Shown here: positions 1 to 11,760 of the stretch, one piece after another | Position numbering within the stretch: position 1 is the stretch's first letter | How the letters are laid out: each line of letters starts with the position of its first letter | Assembly (NCBI GenBank): GCA_022376925.1 | Contig: JAIOJX010000032.1 | Coordinates: forward strand, 198,520,939-198,584,938 | Length of the DNA: 64,000 nt | Direction: 5' to 3' | Source: Tragulus kanchil | Taxonomy: Eukaryota; Chordata; Mammalia; Artiodactyla; Tragulidae | Notes under the pieces: generated by a model | Databases searched by the model: none | Seen by the model: only the letters and a program-made list of their open reading frames with translations | Told to the model about the DNA's origin: nothing | Position numbers and translations under genes: made by a program

Positions 1-277
1 GCTAGAGTCCAGATGGCCTCAGTGAGGGTCCAGGAAGTCAACACCTTCTGCTGTGTTTCTGGCCACTCTCACTGGCTCACTGGGGGTTTGGCTGCAGCAG
101 TGCCTAGCTGGGGGGCAGCCAAGGGGACATGCAGGTGGTGCCGGATGAGAAACAGTTTCCAAGCACACTGCTGTGCCGCTGGAGAATCGCCTTCCTTTTC
201 ACGACCAGGTTATAAAACTAAGATCCAAGTCATTTACAGCTAATGAAGATCCCAGATATCTTTTAGATAAGAGGGCA
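1..277. other. unassigned non-coding sequence
   Basis: No repeat family, RNA gene or exon is recognised. A 76-codon open frame (13-243) has no recognisable domain and is the kind of frame expected by chance. Confidence 0.5.
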
Positions 278-502
278 TGTCAAAGTCAAAGTGTTAGTCA
301 CTTAATTGTGTCCAAATCTTTGGGATCCCATAGACTCTAGCCTACCAGGCTCCCCAGTCCACGGGATTTTCTAGGCCAGAATACTGGATGAATAGACACT
401 GGGTTGCCATTCCCTTCTCCAGGGGATCTTTCTAACCCACGGATTGAACCCAGGTCTCCTGTATTTCAGGTTGATTCTTTACCACCTGAGTCACCAGGGG
501 AG
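278..502 (-). mobile_element. Bov-tA SINE (antisense)
   Basis: Read on the minus strand, it starts with a tRNA-Glu-like head (CTGGTGACTCAGGTGGTAAA, complement of 478-497) and continues into the Bov-A body around 326-425. This head-plus-body order is specific to ruminant Bov-tA. The left end of duplication 1 falls inside this SINE at 326. Confidence 0.85.
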
Positions 503-914
503 CATAATAGGGCATAGGTGTTATTTAACCTCAGTGTTTGAATTCACCGTTACTTGAAAATTTCCCTGTGAGTTCAATCAGAACCAGTTTTTGTCTTAGC
601 TTCTCAGTCCCGCATGGGGTTGGTGTACGGCTATTAAACAGCTGCTGAACTCTACTCTACCCAGCACAAGAGTGTGCATTATTTATGAGTTGGATGTTGG
701 GGTGAGAACGTGAAATGTTGGCAAGCCTCCATGCAGATCTAGAGGGATGTTTCACTGGACCACAAGGGAAGCCCCCAGAACTTTCTTACATAGACATGTG
801 AGCTTGTCCTTCAAAGTCAAATAAGACTGGTCAAGTTTTTTTTACCCTAAAATAAACCACTTTCATCAATATTAAATTCTGCTGAACCAGTTTGTGTCAC
901 TTAGAACGGCTTTG
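503..914. other. unassigned unique sequence
   Basis: No family recognised and no coding signal. It is shown a second time at about 1613-2024 because of duplication 1. Confidence 0.5.
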
Positions 915-1165
915 TGCTTCCCTGGTGGTCCAGTGGGTAAAAGAGTCCACCTTGCAGGGCAAGGGGCACCAGTTCAATCCCTGGTCTGGGAAGATCCCAC
1001 GTGCAGTGGAGCGGCTGGACCGATGTGTCCAATTACTGAGTCAGAGCTCTGGAGCTCATGCACCCAGAGCCAGTGCTCTGTGACAACAGAGGCCACAGCG
1101 ATGGGAGGCCCACACAGGCCAAAGAACAAAGATGGTTGAAAATAAATAAATAAAACAATAAAAGA
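915..1165 (+). mobile_element. CHR-type tRNA-Glu SINE
   Basis: It opens with the promoter-like head CTTCCCTGGTGGTCCAGTGG, has a B-box-like GTTCAATCC at about 972, a body with AGATCCCACGTG, and ends in an AATAAATAAATAAA tail. The body lacks the Bov-A unit, so it is a CHR-type cetartiodactyl SINE rather than Bov-tA. Subfamily uncertain. Confidence 0.75.
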
Positions 1166-1437
1166 GGCCCCCCCCCCCCAAAAAAACCCTCCAAATTGTA
1201 ATGGCTTCATGCAACAGAAAGCTCAGCTGTGATTCAAAGAAACAGACTTTTATAACCAGAAGTGCAGAGGCAGGTAGTTCAGAAGTACCACAGTCACTCT
1301 AGGAAATTTATATCAAAGAGCTAGGCCCACCTCCTGCTCCATTACTCTTAGTCCAAGTCTTTTAATCAAGACTTCATGCATCTTATTCCAACAAGAATAA
1401 AATAGACAGTTAGGCTCTATGAACCTTTTTTTCTTAG

Positions 1438-1612
1438 TCCCATAGACTCTAGCCTACCAGGCTCCCAGTCCACGGATTTTCTAGGCCAGAATACTGGATG
1501 AATAGACACTGGGTTGCCATTCCCTTCTCCAGGGGATCTTTCTAACCCACGGATTGAACCCAGGTCTCCTGTATTTCAGGTTGATTCTTTACCACCTGAG
1601 TCACCAGGGGAG
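1438..1612 (-). mobile_element. Bov-tA SINE, partial second showing
   Basis: Duplicate of 326-502 within copy 2 of duplication 1. The 3' part of the SINE is missing because the duplication begins inside it. Confidence 0.85.
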
Positions 1613-2024
1613 CATAATAGGGCATAGGTGTTATTTAACCTCAGTGTTTGAATTCACCGTTACTTGAAAATTTCCCTGTGAGTTCAATCAGAACCAGTTT
1701 TTGTCTTAGCTTCTCAGTCCCGCATGGGGTTGGTGTACGGCTATTAAACAGCTGCTGAACTCTACTCTACCCAGCACAAGAGTGTGCATTATTTATGAGT
1801 TGGATGTTGGGGTGAGAACGTGAAATGTTGGCAAGCCTCCATGCAGATCTAGAGGGATGTTTCACTGGACCACAAGGGAAGCCCCCAGAACTTTCTTACA
1901 TAGACATGTGAGCTTGTCCTTCAAAGTCAAATAAGACTGGTCAAGTTTTTTTTACCCTAAAATAAACCACTTTCATCAATATTAAATTCTGCTGAACCAG
2001 TTTGTGTCACTTAGAACGGCTTTG

Positions 2025-2275
2025 TGCTTCCCTGGTGGTCCAGTGGGTAAAAGAGTCCACCTTGCAGGGCAAGGGGCACCAGTTCAATCCCTGGTCTGGG
2101 AAGATCCCACGTGCAGTGGAGCGGCTGGACCGATGTGTCCAATTACTGAGTCAGAGCTCTGGAGCTCATGCACCCAGAGCCAGTGCTCTGTGACAACAGA
2201 GGCCACAGCGATGGGAGGCCCACACAGGCCAAAGAACAAAGATGGTTGAAAATAAATAAATAAAACAATAAAAGA
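2025..2275 (+). mobile_element. CHR-type SINE, second showing
   Basis: Duplicate of 915-1165 in copy 2 of duplication 1, essentially identical. Two independent SINE insertions would not share the flanking unique DNA as these do. Confidence 0.75.
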
Positions 2276-2544
2276 GGCCCCCCCCCCCCCAAAAAAACCC
2301 TCCAAATTGTAATGGCTTCATGCAACAGAAAGCTCAGCTGTGATTCAAAGAAACAGACTTTTATAACCAGAAGTGCAGAGGCAGGTAGTTCAGAAGTACC
2401 ACAGTCACTCTAGGAAATTTATATCAAAGAGCTAGGCCCCGTCCACCTCCTGCTCCATTACTCTTAGTCCAAGTCTTTTAATCAAGACTTCATGCATCTT
2501 ATTCCAACAAGAATAAAATAGACAGTTAGGCTCTATGAACCTTT

Positions 2545-4896
2545 GTGCAGGAAAGTAATAGTATTCTCAAGTTCTCCACTTGGAGATTTCCCCTCAGTCA
2601 CCACGAAGTAGTCATATAATCTCCTAGTTGCAAGGGAGTCTGAGGTGGTAAATTCTTTCAAACAGCCTAAATAGTTAATCATTGCTCATGCACACATCCT
2701 CTAAATGAAGTCTGAGTTGATAAGAAATTAACAGTTGTGAATAACATTCAAGTTATGAATAAGGAAGAATATGTCTTATAGGTTAGCAAGCTATGGGTGC
2801 CACTCACGTCATGAATGAATTCCGCAAACTCCTTTGAGTATGTTCTTACAATTGACCTGGATAATCCACATTTGCAAATTGCCATGAGAATCAACATACA
2901 TGGTCCCCAGAAAAACGTCCAGCAGCAGTAAACTTACTACATGTAGGATTTATTCTCTCAAACCTACTCTTGTTTTCCTCCTCTATCAATCTCAGGCATA
3001 CAGTGTTGAAACCCAACTTCAGGACACAGGTGGGAAGAAAAAGCTCTCCCTGTACCATCTTATGTTCAGTCTTGGAAGTCTGTGGATTAAACTAACAAAA
3101 GACAGATTAAGAGGAGAAAGGCACAATTTTTTCCTTAATAGTTAAGACTCACAAAAGTTCATAGAAATGACAAAGAAGCGGTTAAACTCAAGAACTTTTG
3201 TGTCATTTTACTGTAGGAAAGAGGATTAAGTTTCAAGAGAATACAAACTGTGTGCACAAACTGTGACTAGGGAAAATTTAGGGGAACTAATGAGAGAAAT
3301 GGGTACTTTTAAGTAAGGTCTGTTTATATAAAATCATCTTGGGGTTCACGCTCCATCTCAGATGACAGAGTCACTCTTTTCTTGTGACAATGGGGTCACA
3401 TTCACAAAGGGAAATTTATACTTTGCTTTTAGGCAGAGAAGGGGAGAGTGGAGAACTCCTGCACTTGTTGATTTTTCAGTTGTCTTCATCTTAAAATAAT
3501 CCTTGGGTCAAAGTGGCATGATCTGGGGTGACATATCCTGATCCCCATCAACACCTATCTGCATGATCCCCCACATATCGCTAGTTATTGAGGAGAGAGA
3601 AGCTGACAGTTTTATGTTGAAATTGATAAATCTAATTAAAAGGTCAATTAATTATGATAAGCCTTACAGTTGAGTCACCACGAAGTAGTCATATATTCTA
3701 GTTCAATCTGGAGATTTCCTCAAACAAGCTATAATCTCCTAGTTGCAAGGGAGTCTGAGGTGGTAAATTCTTTCAAACAGCCTAAATAGTTAATCATTGC
3801 TCATGCACACATCCTCTAAATGAAGTCTGAGTTGATAAGAAATTAACAGTTGTGAATAACATTCAAGTTATGAATAAGGAAGAATATGTCTTATAGGTTA
3901 GCAAGCTATGGGTGCCACTCACGTCATGAATGAATTCCGCAAACTCCTTTGAGTATGTTCTTACAATTGACCTGGATAATCCACATTTGCAAATTGCCAT
4001 GAGAATCAACATACATGGTCCCCAGAAAAACGTCCAGCAGCAGTAAACTTACTACATGTAGGATTTATTCTCTCAAACCTACTCTTGTTTTCCTCCTCTA
4101 TCAATCTCAGGCATACAGTGTTGAAACCCAACTTCAGGACACAGGTGGGAAGAAAAAGCTCTCCCTGTACCATCTTATGTTCAGTCTTGGAAGTCTGTGG
4201 ATTAAACTAACAAAAGACAGATTAAGAGGAGAAAGGCACAATTTTTTCCTTAATAGTTAAGACTCACAAAAGTTCATAGAAATGACAAAGAAGCGGTTAA
4301 ACTCAAGAACTTTTGTGTCATTTTACTGTAGGAAAGAGGATTAAGTTTCAAGAGAATACAAACTGTGTGCACAAACTGTGACTAGGGAAAATTTAGGGGA
4401 ACTAATGAGAGAAATGGGTACTTTTAAGTAAGGTCTGTTTATATAAAATCATCTTGGGGTTCACGCTCCATCTCAGATGACAGAGTCACTCTTTTCTTGT
4501 GACAATGGGGTCACATTCACAAAGGGAAATTTATACTTTGCTTTTAGGCAGAGAAGGGGAGAGTGGAGAACTCCTGCACTTGTTGATTTTTCAGTTGTCT
4601 TCATCTTAAAATAATCCTTGGGTCAAAGTGGCATGATCTGGGGTGACATATCCTGATCCCCATCAACACCTATCTGCATGATCCCCCACATATCGCTAGT
4701 TATTGAGGAGAGAGAAGCTGACAGTTTTATGTTGAAATTGTATTCAAATCTATAAAAGGTCTGAAAATGAAAGTCTTTAAGAAGGGGAGTCTCTGTATAA
4801 GCATCCAATTAATTATGATAAGCCTTACAGTTGATTATGACCCAGAAATATATAACACTGCAACTGAGCACCACTAGACAGTGAGATAAGCCAACT
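2545..4896. other. unassigned sequence containing duplication 2
   Basis: Apart from the tandem duplication, no SINE, LINE 3' end or exon is recognised. The 81-codon frame at 2900-3145 recurs at 4015-4260 only because of the duplication and resembles no family I know. Confidence 0.5.
2596..4834 (+). repeat. tandem duplication 2 (1.08-1.12 kb unit)
   Basis: Copy 1 is 2596-3672 and copy 2 is 3673-4834. Copy 2 has a 38-base insert at about 3696-3733 that looks like a corrupted version of 2570-2600, just upstream of copy 1. Copy 1 ends in a shortened, garbled version (about 3625-3645) of what copy 2 shows cleanly at about 4740-4806. The errors sit only beside the join. Confidence 0.93.
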
Positions 4897-5058
4897 TTTC
4901 TTTATTCAGATGGTAAAGAATCTGCCTGCAATGCACAAGATCCAGGTTTGATCCTTAGGTGGGGGAGATTCTCTAGAGAAGGAAATGTACCCATTCCAAT
5001 ATCCTTTTCTAGAGAATTCCATGAATAGAGGGGCCTGACAGGACTGAGTGATGAACAC
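4897..5058 (+). mobile_element. Bov-tA SINE, diverged
   Basis: Contains the tRNA-like head (CAGATGGTAAAGAATCTGCC near 4908), then a Bov-A body: GAGAAGGAAATG, then an AGAGAATTCCATG-like block. Several indels show it is an older copy. Confidence 0.8.
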
Positions 5059-5951
5059 TTTATTATTGTTCAACCTGGTGGACAGAATGACACCTGGGAA
5101 GCATGAATGGTGATGGAATGGTAAGAGAGGCAGAAAGACAAGAAAGCAAAATGGTAGCATTGTAGATGATGCTGTGATAAGTGGTCACCATAGGGGAGAA
5201 CATAGCAGTTGGAAAGTAGAAGGTAACTTTTAAATACAGCTTAACCTTCCCCCCAAACCAGGAGGTAAAATCTGCTTCAATGGCTAGGGCCAAATGCCCT
5301 AATTATTAGCCAGTCTGCTTTACCTGATTCCTTTTAAGTTATCAACCAATTTACGAGTTAGATTTCAGTGAACTCTTTATCTCAAAGACTTTCTCCTTTT
5401 TTTTTTTTTTTTTCCTTTGATTTCAAGTTAGTAGGTGAAATTATGGATCAAGATTGGGTCACCACTATGAAATGCAAATCATGGTTGATGAATTGAGGTG
5501 AGGAATCAGATGCACTTGGGAAAATTCAAACGCCTTTTCAATATCCTTTGGTCACTAACAGCCTTGAGGAAGAACTCTTTCAGTAAACACTGTAATTACT
5601 ATTATATAAACAGAACCTTTATCTCGGTTCTCAGTAGCCTCTGGCAGGTGTTCTCAGGGCAAACTCATGCACAGATCTAGGTGGGAAAATTTTTATTCTC
5701 TTTTAGGTGGCTGTTTAAAAATCAATTCTTCCTCCATCACTGTTGAGGAATAGAAAGGTCCTGAAGAATCTGTTAAAAGGCAATTTAATTGTCTTAAGAC
5801 AAAACCTAGGATGACTGTTTCCAGCAAACTGCAGGAAGAATTTGAGAAAGCAGGATGAATTTTCTAATTTGGAATCAGGCCAAAACAAAGGCTGACTCAC
5901 TGTCATCAGATCGTTAATGGGCACAGTTTTAGAGCCACTGCCTCTTCCATT
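5059..5951. other. unassigned sequence
   Basis: Contains a T-run of about 20 bases at 5396-5415. No repeat family or exon is recognised, and the ORFs here are all under 80 codons without domain features. Confidence 0.5.
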
Positions 5952-6342
5952 AAAATGCCTCTGGGTATATGGGATCTCGTAGGATGGTCATGATAACACA
6001 CACAGTGAACTCATGAAAAAACAGAGAATAGACATAAAGACATTGTGGAGACCGAACAGTGGGAGGGAGGCATGGAGGGAGTAACATAGAAACCTATACT
6101 GTCATGTGTGGAAAAGATATCTATTGTCATTGTGCTAAGGGAATAGGAGTGCCTACAACCACTTGGGGCGATGGTCTGGAGAGGTGGGAGATGGGGAACT
6201 GGGTGGGGGGAGGGTCCAGGGATATGCATATGAATGATCTGGTAACATACATGTTGGTGAACAACAAAACTCTGTAAAATCTTTAAAATAAATAAATAAA
6301 TAAATAAAGGAAATAAAATGGAAAAAAAAAATGCCTCTGGGT
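5952..6342 (+). mobile_element. poly-A-tailed retroelement with 15-bp target-site duplication
   Basis: The 15-base direct repeat AAAATGCCTCTGGGT lies at 5952-5966 and 6328-6342. The insert between them ends in AAATAAATAAATAAATAAA, so this is a LINE-machinery insertion. The body (GGTGGGAGATGGGG-like blocks, GTAACATACATG) resembles the 3' UTR of the ruminant L1 but is diverged. Family assignment is tentative; the insertion structure is clear. Confidence 0.7.
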
Positions 6343-6600
6343 TTCGAACTGATCTTCAATGTTGCTGAACCCTGTTATTAAATTGGCCATTTTGCTTCCC
6401 ATATTTTATTGGCTTTTTTTTTTTTAACCTCGAATCCTCCTTTGTAAATGTTAATCATTTCAACTAACAGAAGCATTCCTATCTTCATTTAATTGTTTCC
6501 GTTTGCCACAATTTTTTCCTTAGTCAGAAGCATGTTTTAATTAGACAAAACTATCATTTTGTGTTTAAGTTGGTTAGAAAACTCAAAACCTTACATTAGG

Positions 6601-6820
6601 GTGCATGCTAAATCACTTTAGTTGTGTTCAGCACTTTGTGACCCTATAGACAGTAGCCTGCCAGGCTCCTCTGTCCACGGGATTTTCCAGGAAAGGGTAC
6701 TGGAGTGGATTGCCATTTCCTCCTCCAAGGCATCTTCCCAACCCAGTGATTGAACACATGTCTCTTACATCTCCTGCATTGACAGATGAGTTCTTTACTT
6801 TTAATGCCACCTGGAAGCCC
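6601..6820 (-). mobile_element. Bov-tA/Bov-A SINE (antisense)
   Basis: Shows the antisense Bov-A blocks GCCTGCCAGGCTCC (6656) and GTACTGGAGTGGATTGCCAT (6698-6717), followed by a degraded antisense tRNA head. The start of duplication 3 (6805) lies in its last few bases. Confidence 0.8.
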
Positions 6821-8947
6821 ATCCTCAGGGTGGTTCACCTTATAAAATGGTCTGCACAAGACATGTTGACCTTGGGATTGAGACTCTTAAATTCAGAGAT
6901 TTATAGATCTCTTGGAATCCAAAGAATAAGGTCATAGGGCAAAGGGTGTCAAGAACTTTCTGATTTTAATGGCAACAACAAATATATTTTACCTCAGTTA
7001 GTCCACGTTTAACGGAATGGAATGAGAAGCCGATTGTTTTATAATTGACAGCTTTGTCTCTCAGCAGATGGCTGTAATCTCCTGTGTGTGCCAAACACAG
7101 ACTCTAGAAGTTTTGAATTTGTAATGAAAACAAAAAGGACAAATATTTATCGTAATTACAACATTTGTGCATTGGATATAGTTTCACAGCCTTTTAATCC
7201 TCCTTGACTAGAAAATACAAAGTGCCTTTTCCCCCTCCCATGCCAGTAGAAGTCTATTTGCCAGTGCTTTGAGAAACAGTTCAAGTTTTGAAAAATATAA
7301 AGCTAGGACATACAGAAACATCTCCCTCTTTGCTTACTTTGTAGTAAATCTGTTTATTCAGGGAGTTGGGATCCACGTGTTATAGTCCTCAGTTAGCAGC
7401 AAGAGCACTCAAATTTAAGTAGCATGGTAGTCAATTCTGGATTGATCTGAGGAAATGATCCAATTTTGAGATTTCTCTCTTTCCATTCATGACTGCTGGT
7501 TAGTTCTTGTCAAGAAAATCAGTTAGGGGGGCTTCACTGATAGCTCAGTGGTAAAGAATTTGCCTGCCAATCGAGGAGACACGGGTTCAATCCCTGATCC
7601 AGGAAGATCCTACATGCTGTGGAGCAACTAAGCCCGTGAGCCACAACTATTGAGCTTGTGCTCTAGAGCCTTGGAGTCACAACTACTGAGCCCATGTGCC
7701 ACTACTATTGAAACCCGTATGCCCTAGAGCCCGGGTTCCACAACAAGAGAAGTCACCGCAACAAGAAGCCTGCTCACCTCAACTAGAGAGTAGCCCCCAC
7801 TCCCTGCAACTAGAGACAAGCCTGCAGCAGCAGTGAAAACCCAAAATAGTCAAAAATTAATAATTTCCTTATAAAATGGTCTGCACAAGACTTTTGCCAC
7901 CTGGAAGCCCATCCTCAGGGTGGTTCACCTTATAAAATGGTCTGCACAAGACATGTTGACCTTGGGATTGAGACTCTTAAATTCAGAGATTTATAGATCT
8001 CTTGGAATCCAAAGAATAAGGTCATAGGGCAAAGGGTGTCAAGAACTTTCTGATTTTAATGGCAACAACAAATATATTTTACCTCAGTTAGTCCACGTTT
8101 AACGGAATGGAATGAGAAGCCGATTGTTTTATAATTGACAGCTTTGTCTCTCAGCAGATGGCTGTAATCTCCTGTGTGTGCCAAACACAGACTCTAGAAG
8201 TTTTGAATTTGTAATGAAAAAAAAAAGGACAAATATTTATCGTAATTACAACATTTGTGCATTGGATATAGTTTCACAGCCTTTTAATCCTCCTTGACTA
8301 GAAAATACAAAGTGCCTTTTCCCCCTCCCATGCCAGTAGAAGTCTATTTGCCAGTGCTTTGAGAAACAGTTCAAGTTTTGAAAAATATAAAGCTAGGACA
8401 TACAGAAACATCTCCCTCTTTGCTTACTTTGTAGTAAATCTGTTTATTCAGGGAGTTGGGATCCACGTGTTATAGTCCTCAGTTAGCAGCAAGAGCACTC
8501 AAATTTAAGTAGCATGGTAGTCAATTCTGGATTGATCTGAGGAAATGATCCAATTTTGAGATTTCTCTCTTTCCATTCATGACTGCTGGTTAGTTCTTGT
8601 CAAGAAAATCAGTTAGGGGGGCTTCACTGATAGCTCAGTGGTAAAGAATTTGCCTGCCAATCGAGGAGACACGGGTTCAATCCCTGATCCAGGAAGATCC
8701 TACATGCTGTGGAGCAACTAAGCCCGTGAGCCACAACTATTGAGCTTGTGCTCTAGAGCCTTGGAGTCACAACTACTGAGCCCATGTGCCACTACTATTG
8801 AAACCCGTATGCCCTAGAGCCCGGGTTCCACAACAAGAGAAGTCACCGCAACAAGAAGCCTGCTCACCTCAACTAGAGAGTAGCCCCCACTCCCTGCAAC
8901 TAGAGACAAGCCTGCAGCAGCAGTGAAAACCCAAAATAGTCAAAAAT
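6805..8947 (+). repeat. tandem duplication 3 (1.09 kb unit)
   Basis: Copy 1 is 6805-7857 and copy 2 is 7895-8947. The link 7858-7894 includes a third showing of a 24-base stretch seen at about 6840-6863 and 7930-7953, so the join itself contains a back-copied fragment. Internal differences are minimal (for example C versus A at 7131/8221). Confidence 0.95.
7526..7857 (+). mobile_element. CHR-2-type SINE, first showing, 3' end cut by join
   Basis: A tRNA-Glu-like head (TAGCTCAGTGGTAAAGAATT) and B box (GGGTTCAATCC) are followed by the long CHR-2 body of repeated CACAACTACTGAGCC-type blocks. The tail is interrupted at the duplication join. Confidence 0.8.
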
Positions 8948-8997
8948 AAATAAATTAGATAAATAAATAAAATGCATAAAAAAAAGAAAGTCAGTTG
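8602..8997 (+). mobile_element. CHR-2-type SINE with target-site duplication (complete showing)
   Basis: Same element as 7526-7857, here with its full tail of AAATAAATAAA and TAGATAAATAAAT. It is flanked by an imperfect target-site duplication, AAGAAAATCAGTTAGG (8602) and AAAGAAAGTCAGTTGG near 8982. This intact flank makes it the best reference for the true insertion. Confidence 0.85.
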
Positions 8998-9002
8998 GGG
9001 AT

Positions 9003-9702
9003 ATCTCCTGTTATCTACATAATTGTATTCAGTCTATGGAGATTGCTTATGGGACAATGTATCATTCTCCATCCTGTTTGTGATGCCAATTGTCTTCCTG
9101 TTCACAATGGTCACTAAAGCCAGAGTAGGCAAGGCACAAGCTGAGAGGCTGGAAGAAGACCTCAAGGAACCCAAGGAACTACAGACATTTTTCTTATCTT
9201 CTGGCTGGCATGACAGCCAGAACATAGCCTCTCTTCTGGCTGAACAGCAGCAGTAGCAGCAGTCATATTATAACCAAAATGTATCCATAACAGAGTCTCA
9301 TATAGTATAACCAGGATGTTGCTTCAATGTAGCCCCAATGCAGCAATAGCCAGGGCTTTCATAGTGAAGCTCCTACAAATGTGTCACACAAAGTAGCCTG
9401 TGACCAAGCATGTCCCTCATGATACACAGGTGCAGTCTATAAGTTATCTCAGCTGTCACATAATTGTGTAAAGTCAGTATTCACAGAACGTGGGTTGAAA
9501 GGGCATGAGAGCATAGGGTGAGAGAGCCTGACTGGTGCCATCTTGTTCACTCCCCCACAAACAACATGACCTACATCCAGTTAATCCCATTGGATTATGT
9601 CCACTTCCATTTATAGCAAATCATTAGTAAGCATCTTTGTTATGGTCTTTCCAAAAAGTACAGAACTATTTCCTGAGAATTGCAAGTTGTGATTCAAATG
9701 TA
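9003..9702. other. unassigned sequence, shown twice
   Basis: Contains a 77-codon frame (9023-9256, repeated at 10131-10364) with a hydrophobic stretch (residues 13-29, SFSILFVMPIVFLFTMV), an acidic part and a run of three Gln at the end. No family is recognised, and no neighbouring coding exon, splice pattern or conserved motif supports it as a gene. Confidence 0.45.
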
Positions 9703-9723
9703 TTGGGCTCAAGAAATCAGTTA

Positions 9724-10088
9724 GGGGGGCTTCACTGATAGCTCAGTGGTAAAGAATTTGCCTGCCAATCGAGGAGACACGGGTTCAATCCCTGATCCAG
9801 GAAGATCCTACATGCTGTGGAGCAACTAAGCCCGTGAGCCACAACTATTGAGCTTGTGCTCTAGAGCCTTGGAGTCACAACTACTGAGCCCATGTGCCAC
9901 TACTATTGAAACCCGTATGCCCTAGAGCCCGGGTTCCACAACAAGAGAAGTCACCGCAACAAGAAGCCTGCTCACCTCAACTAGAGAGTAGCCCCCACTC
10001 CCTGCAACTAGAGACAAGCCTGCAGCAGCAGTGAAAACCCAAAATAGTCAAAAATAAATAAATTAGATAAATAAATAAAATGCATAAA
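9724..10088 (+). mobile_element. CHR-2-type SINE, third showing
   Basis: Copy of 8616-8980 in copy 2 of duplication 4, with the same tail. It should collapse to a single locus. Confidence 0.85.
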
Positions 10089-10810
10089 AAAAAGAAAGTC
10101 AGTTGGGGATATCTCCTGTTATCTACATAATTGTATTCAGTCTATGGAGATTGCTTATGGGACAATGTATCATTCTCCATCCTGTTTGTGATGCCAATTG
10201 TCTTCCTGTTCACAATGGTCACTAAAGCCAGAGTAGGCAAGGCACAAGCTGAGAGGCTGGAAGAAGACCTCAAGGAACCCAAGGAACTACAGACATTTTT
10301 CTTATCTTCTGGCTGGCATGACAGCCAGAACATAGCCTCTCTTCTGGCTGAACAGCAGCAGTAGCAGCAGTCATATTATAACCAAAATGTATCCATAACA
10401 GAGTCTCATATAGTATAACCAGGATGTTGCTTCAATGTAGCCCCAATGCAGCAATAGCCAGGGCTTTCATAGTGAAGCTCCTACAAATGTGTCACACAAA
10501 GTAGCCTGTGACCAAGCATGTCCCTCATGATACACAGGTGCAGTCTATAAGTTATCTCAGCTGTCACATAATTGTGTAAAGTCAGTATTCACAGAACGTG
10601 GGTTGAAAGGGCATGAGAGCATAGGGTGAGAGAGCCTGACTGGTGCCATCTTGTTCACTCCCCCACAAACAACATGACCTACATCCAGTTAATCCCATTG
10701 GATTATGTCCACTTCCATTTATAGCAAATCATTAGTAAGCATCTTTGTTATGGTCTTTCCAAAAAGTACAGAACTATTTCCTGAGAATTGCAAGTTGTGA
10801 TTCAAATGTA

Positions 10811-11760
10811 ACTTCCTGGGACCAAAATCAATCAAACTACTACAGCCCCAGCAAGTGTGAGTTTAAGACACACCTCTTTCAATTTAGGTTTTGCTGCCTT
10901 GGGCAAGTCCATTAACGATACTTAGACTGTCTCCTAACTTGCCAAATCCTAGACTCCCAAGATAGTGAGTTTGACAAAATATTCAAAAATATTATGTATC
11001 TTGTCACTCGGATATTATTTCTTACAGTATTCATACTTCTTGATTAAAAGTATCAGATGGTGATAGACTGCATATATTGTCATTTCGTGCCACGGACTAT
11101 CAGTGCTCTTTATTGTTTAAAACAGAGGCAGAGTGTACCATTCAGTCTACCTTAATTGTGGTCCCTGGAGCTATGCAGTGCGTGGAGCCTGCATGGATAG
11201 ACACAGTAGCCTTGGGAATGATTCATTCAGGGAAAAAAATCATTTACTGTCCACTGATTCCCAAGTGAAATTCTGAGTTGTGGAACTATAAAGGCAACGT
11301 AGTGTTGCTCACCATCTGTGATGTGGTCTGAGGCCAGAAGAATGAGACTGATACTCCAAAGAGTCACTGTGCACAGACAGAGGAGGAGGTAGCAAGCTCT
11401 GTTCCTTTTGGCTGACTTGGAGCTAGAAGGCTAATTTGTCTTTATTCATGCAGAAAAGGAAAGTGAGTCATTTAGAGCAGAAGAAACAGAGACATCAAGT
11501 CCATGACACACTGGGAGAAACTGTCATATGTACCTGTGGCTATGGTTTGGGTAAGAATCTTGGAGGTGTGCGGAAATGAAGGGAAAAGATTTAGAGTGTT
11601 AAGCTGGGGCGATTCAGAAGGATTTCATATTCTGCCAGTGATTTAGGTTTTATTTCCTAAAAGGCTTCCAAGCAGCTGACTGTTTTATTTAAGTGTTATG
11701 GTTTAAAAAAACTTGTTAATAGGAGATTTCCATGGTATTATAGAGAGTAATAAGGATATT
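10811..11760. other. unassigned unique sequence
   Basis: Single-copy in this window. No SINE, LINE 3' end or exon is recognised. Confidence 0.5.

Larger units (their letters stand above)
326..2544 (+). repeat. tandem duplication 1 (about 1.11 kb unit)
   Basis: Copy 1 is 326-1428 and copy 2 is 1438-2544. They are nearly identical; differences are small indels: two single-base losses in copy 2 near 1465-1475, a C12 versus C13 run (1168-1179 and 2278-2290) and 5 extra bases near 2438. The 9-base link 1429-1437 belongs to neither copy. Probably an unmerged assembly overlap. Confidence 0.95.
8606..10810 (+). repeat. tandem duplication 4 (1.108 kb unit)
   Basis: Copy 1 is 8606-9702 and copy 2 is 9714-10810, with an 11-base link at 9703-9713 that belongs to neither. 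Copy 1 overlaps copy 2 of duplication 3 by about 340 bases, so the SINE in the overlap appears three times. Confidence 0.95.

Noticed and set aside
9023..10364. A 77-codon frame with a hydrophobic segment, in two copies, as a possible small membrane protein.
   Set aside because: The second copy is duplication 4. No family resemblance, no neighbouring exon and no conserved start context; frames of this length are expected by chance.
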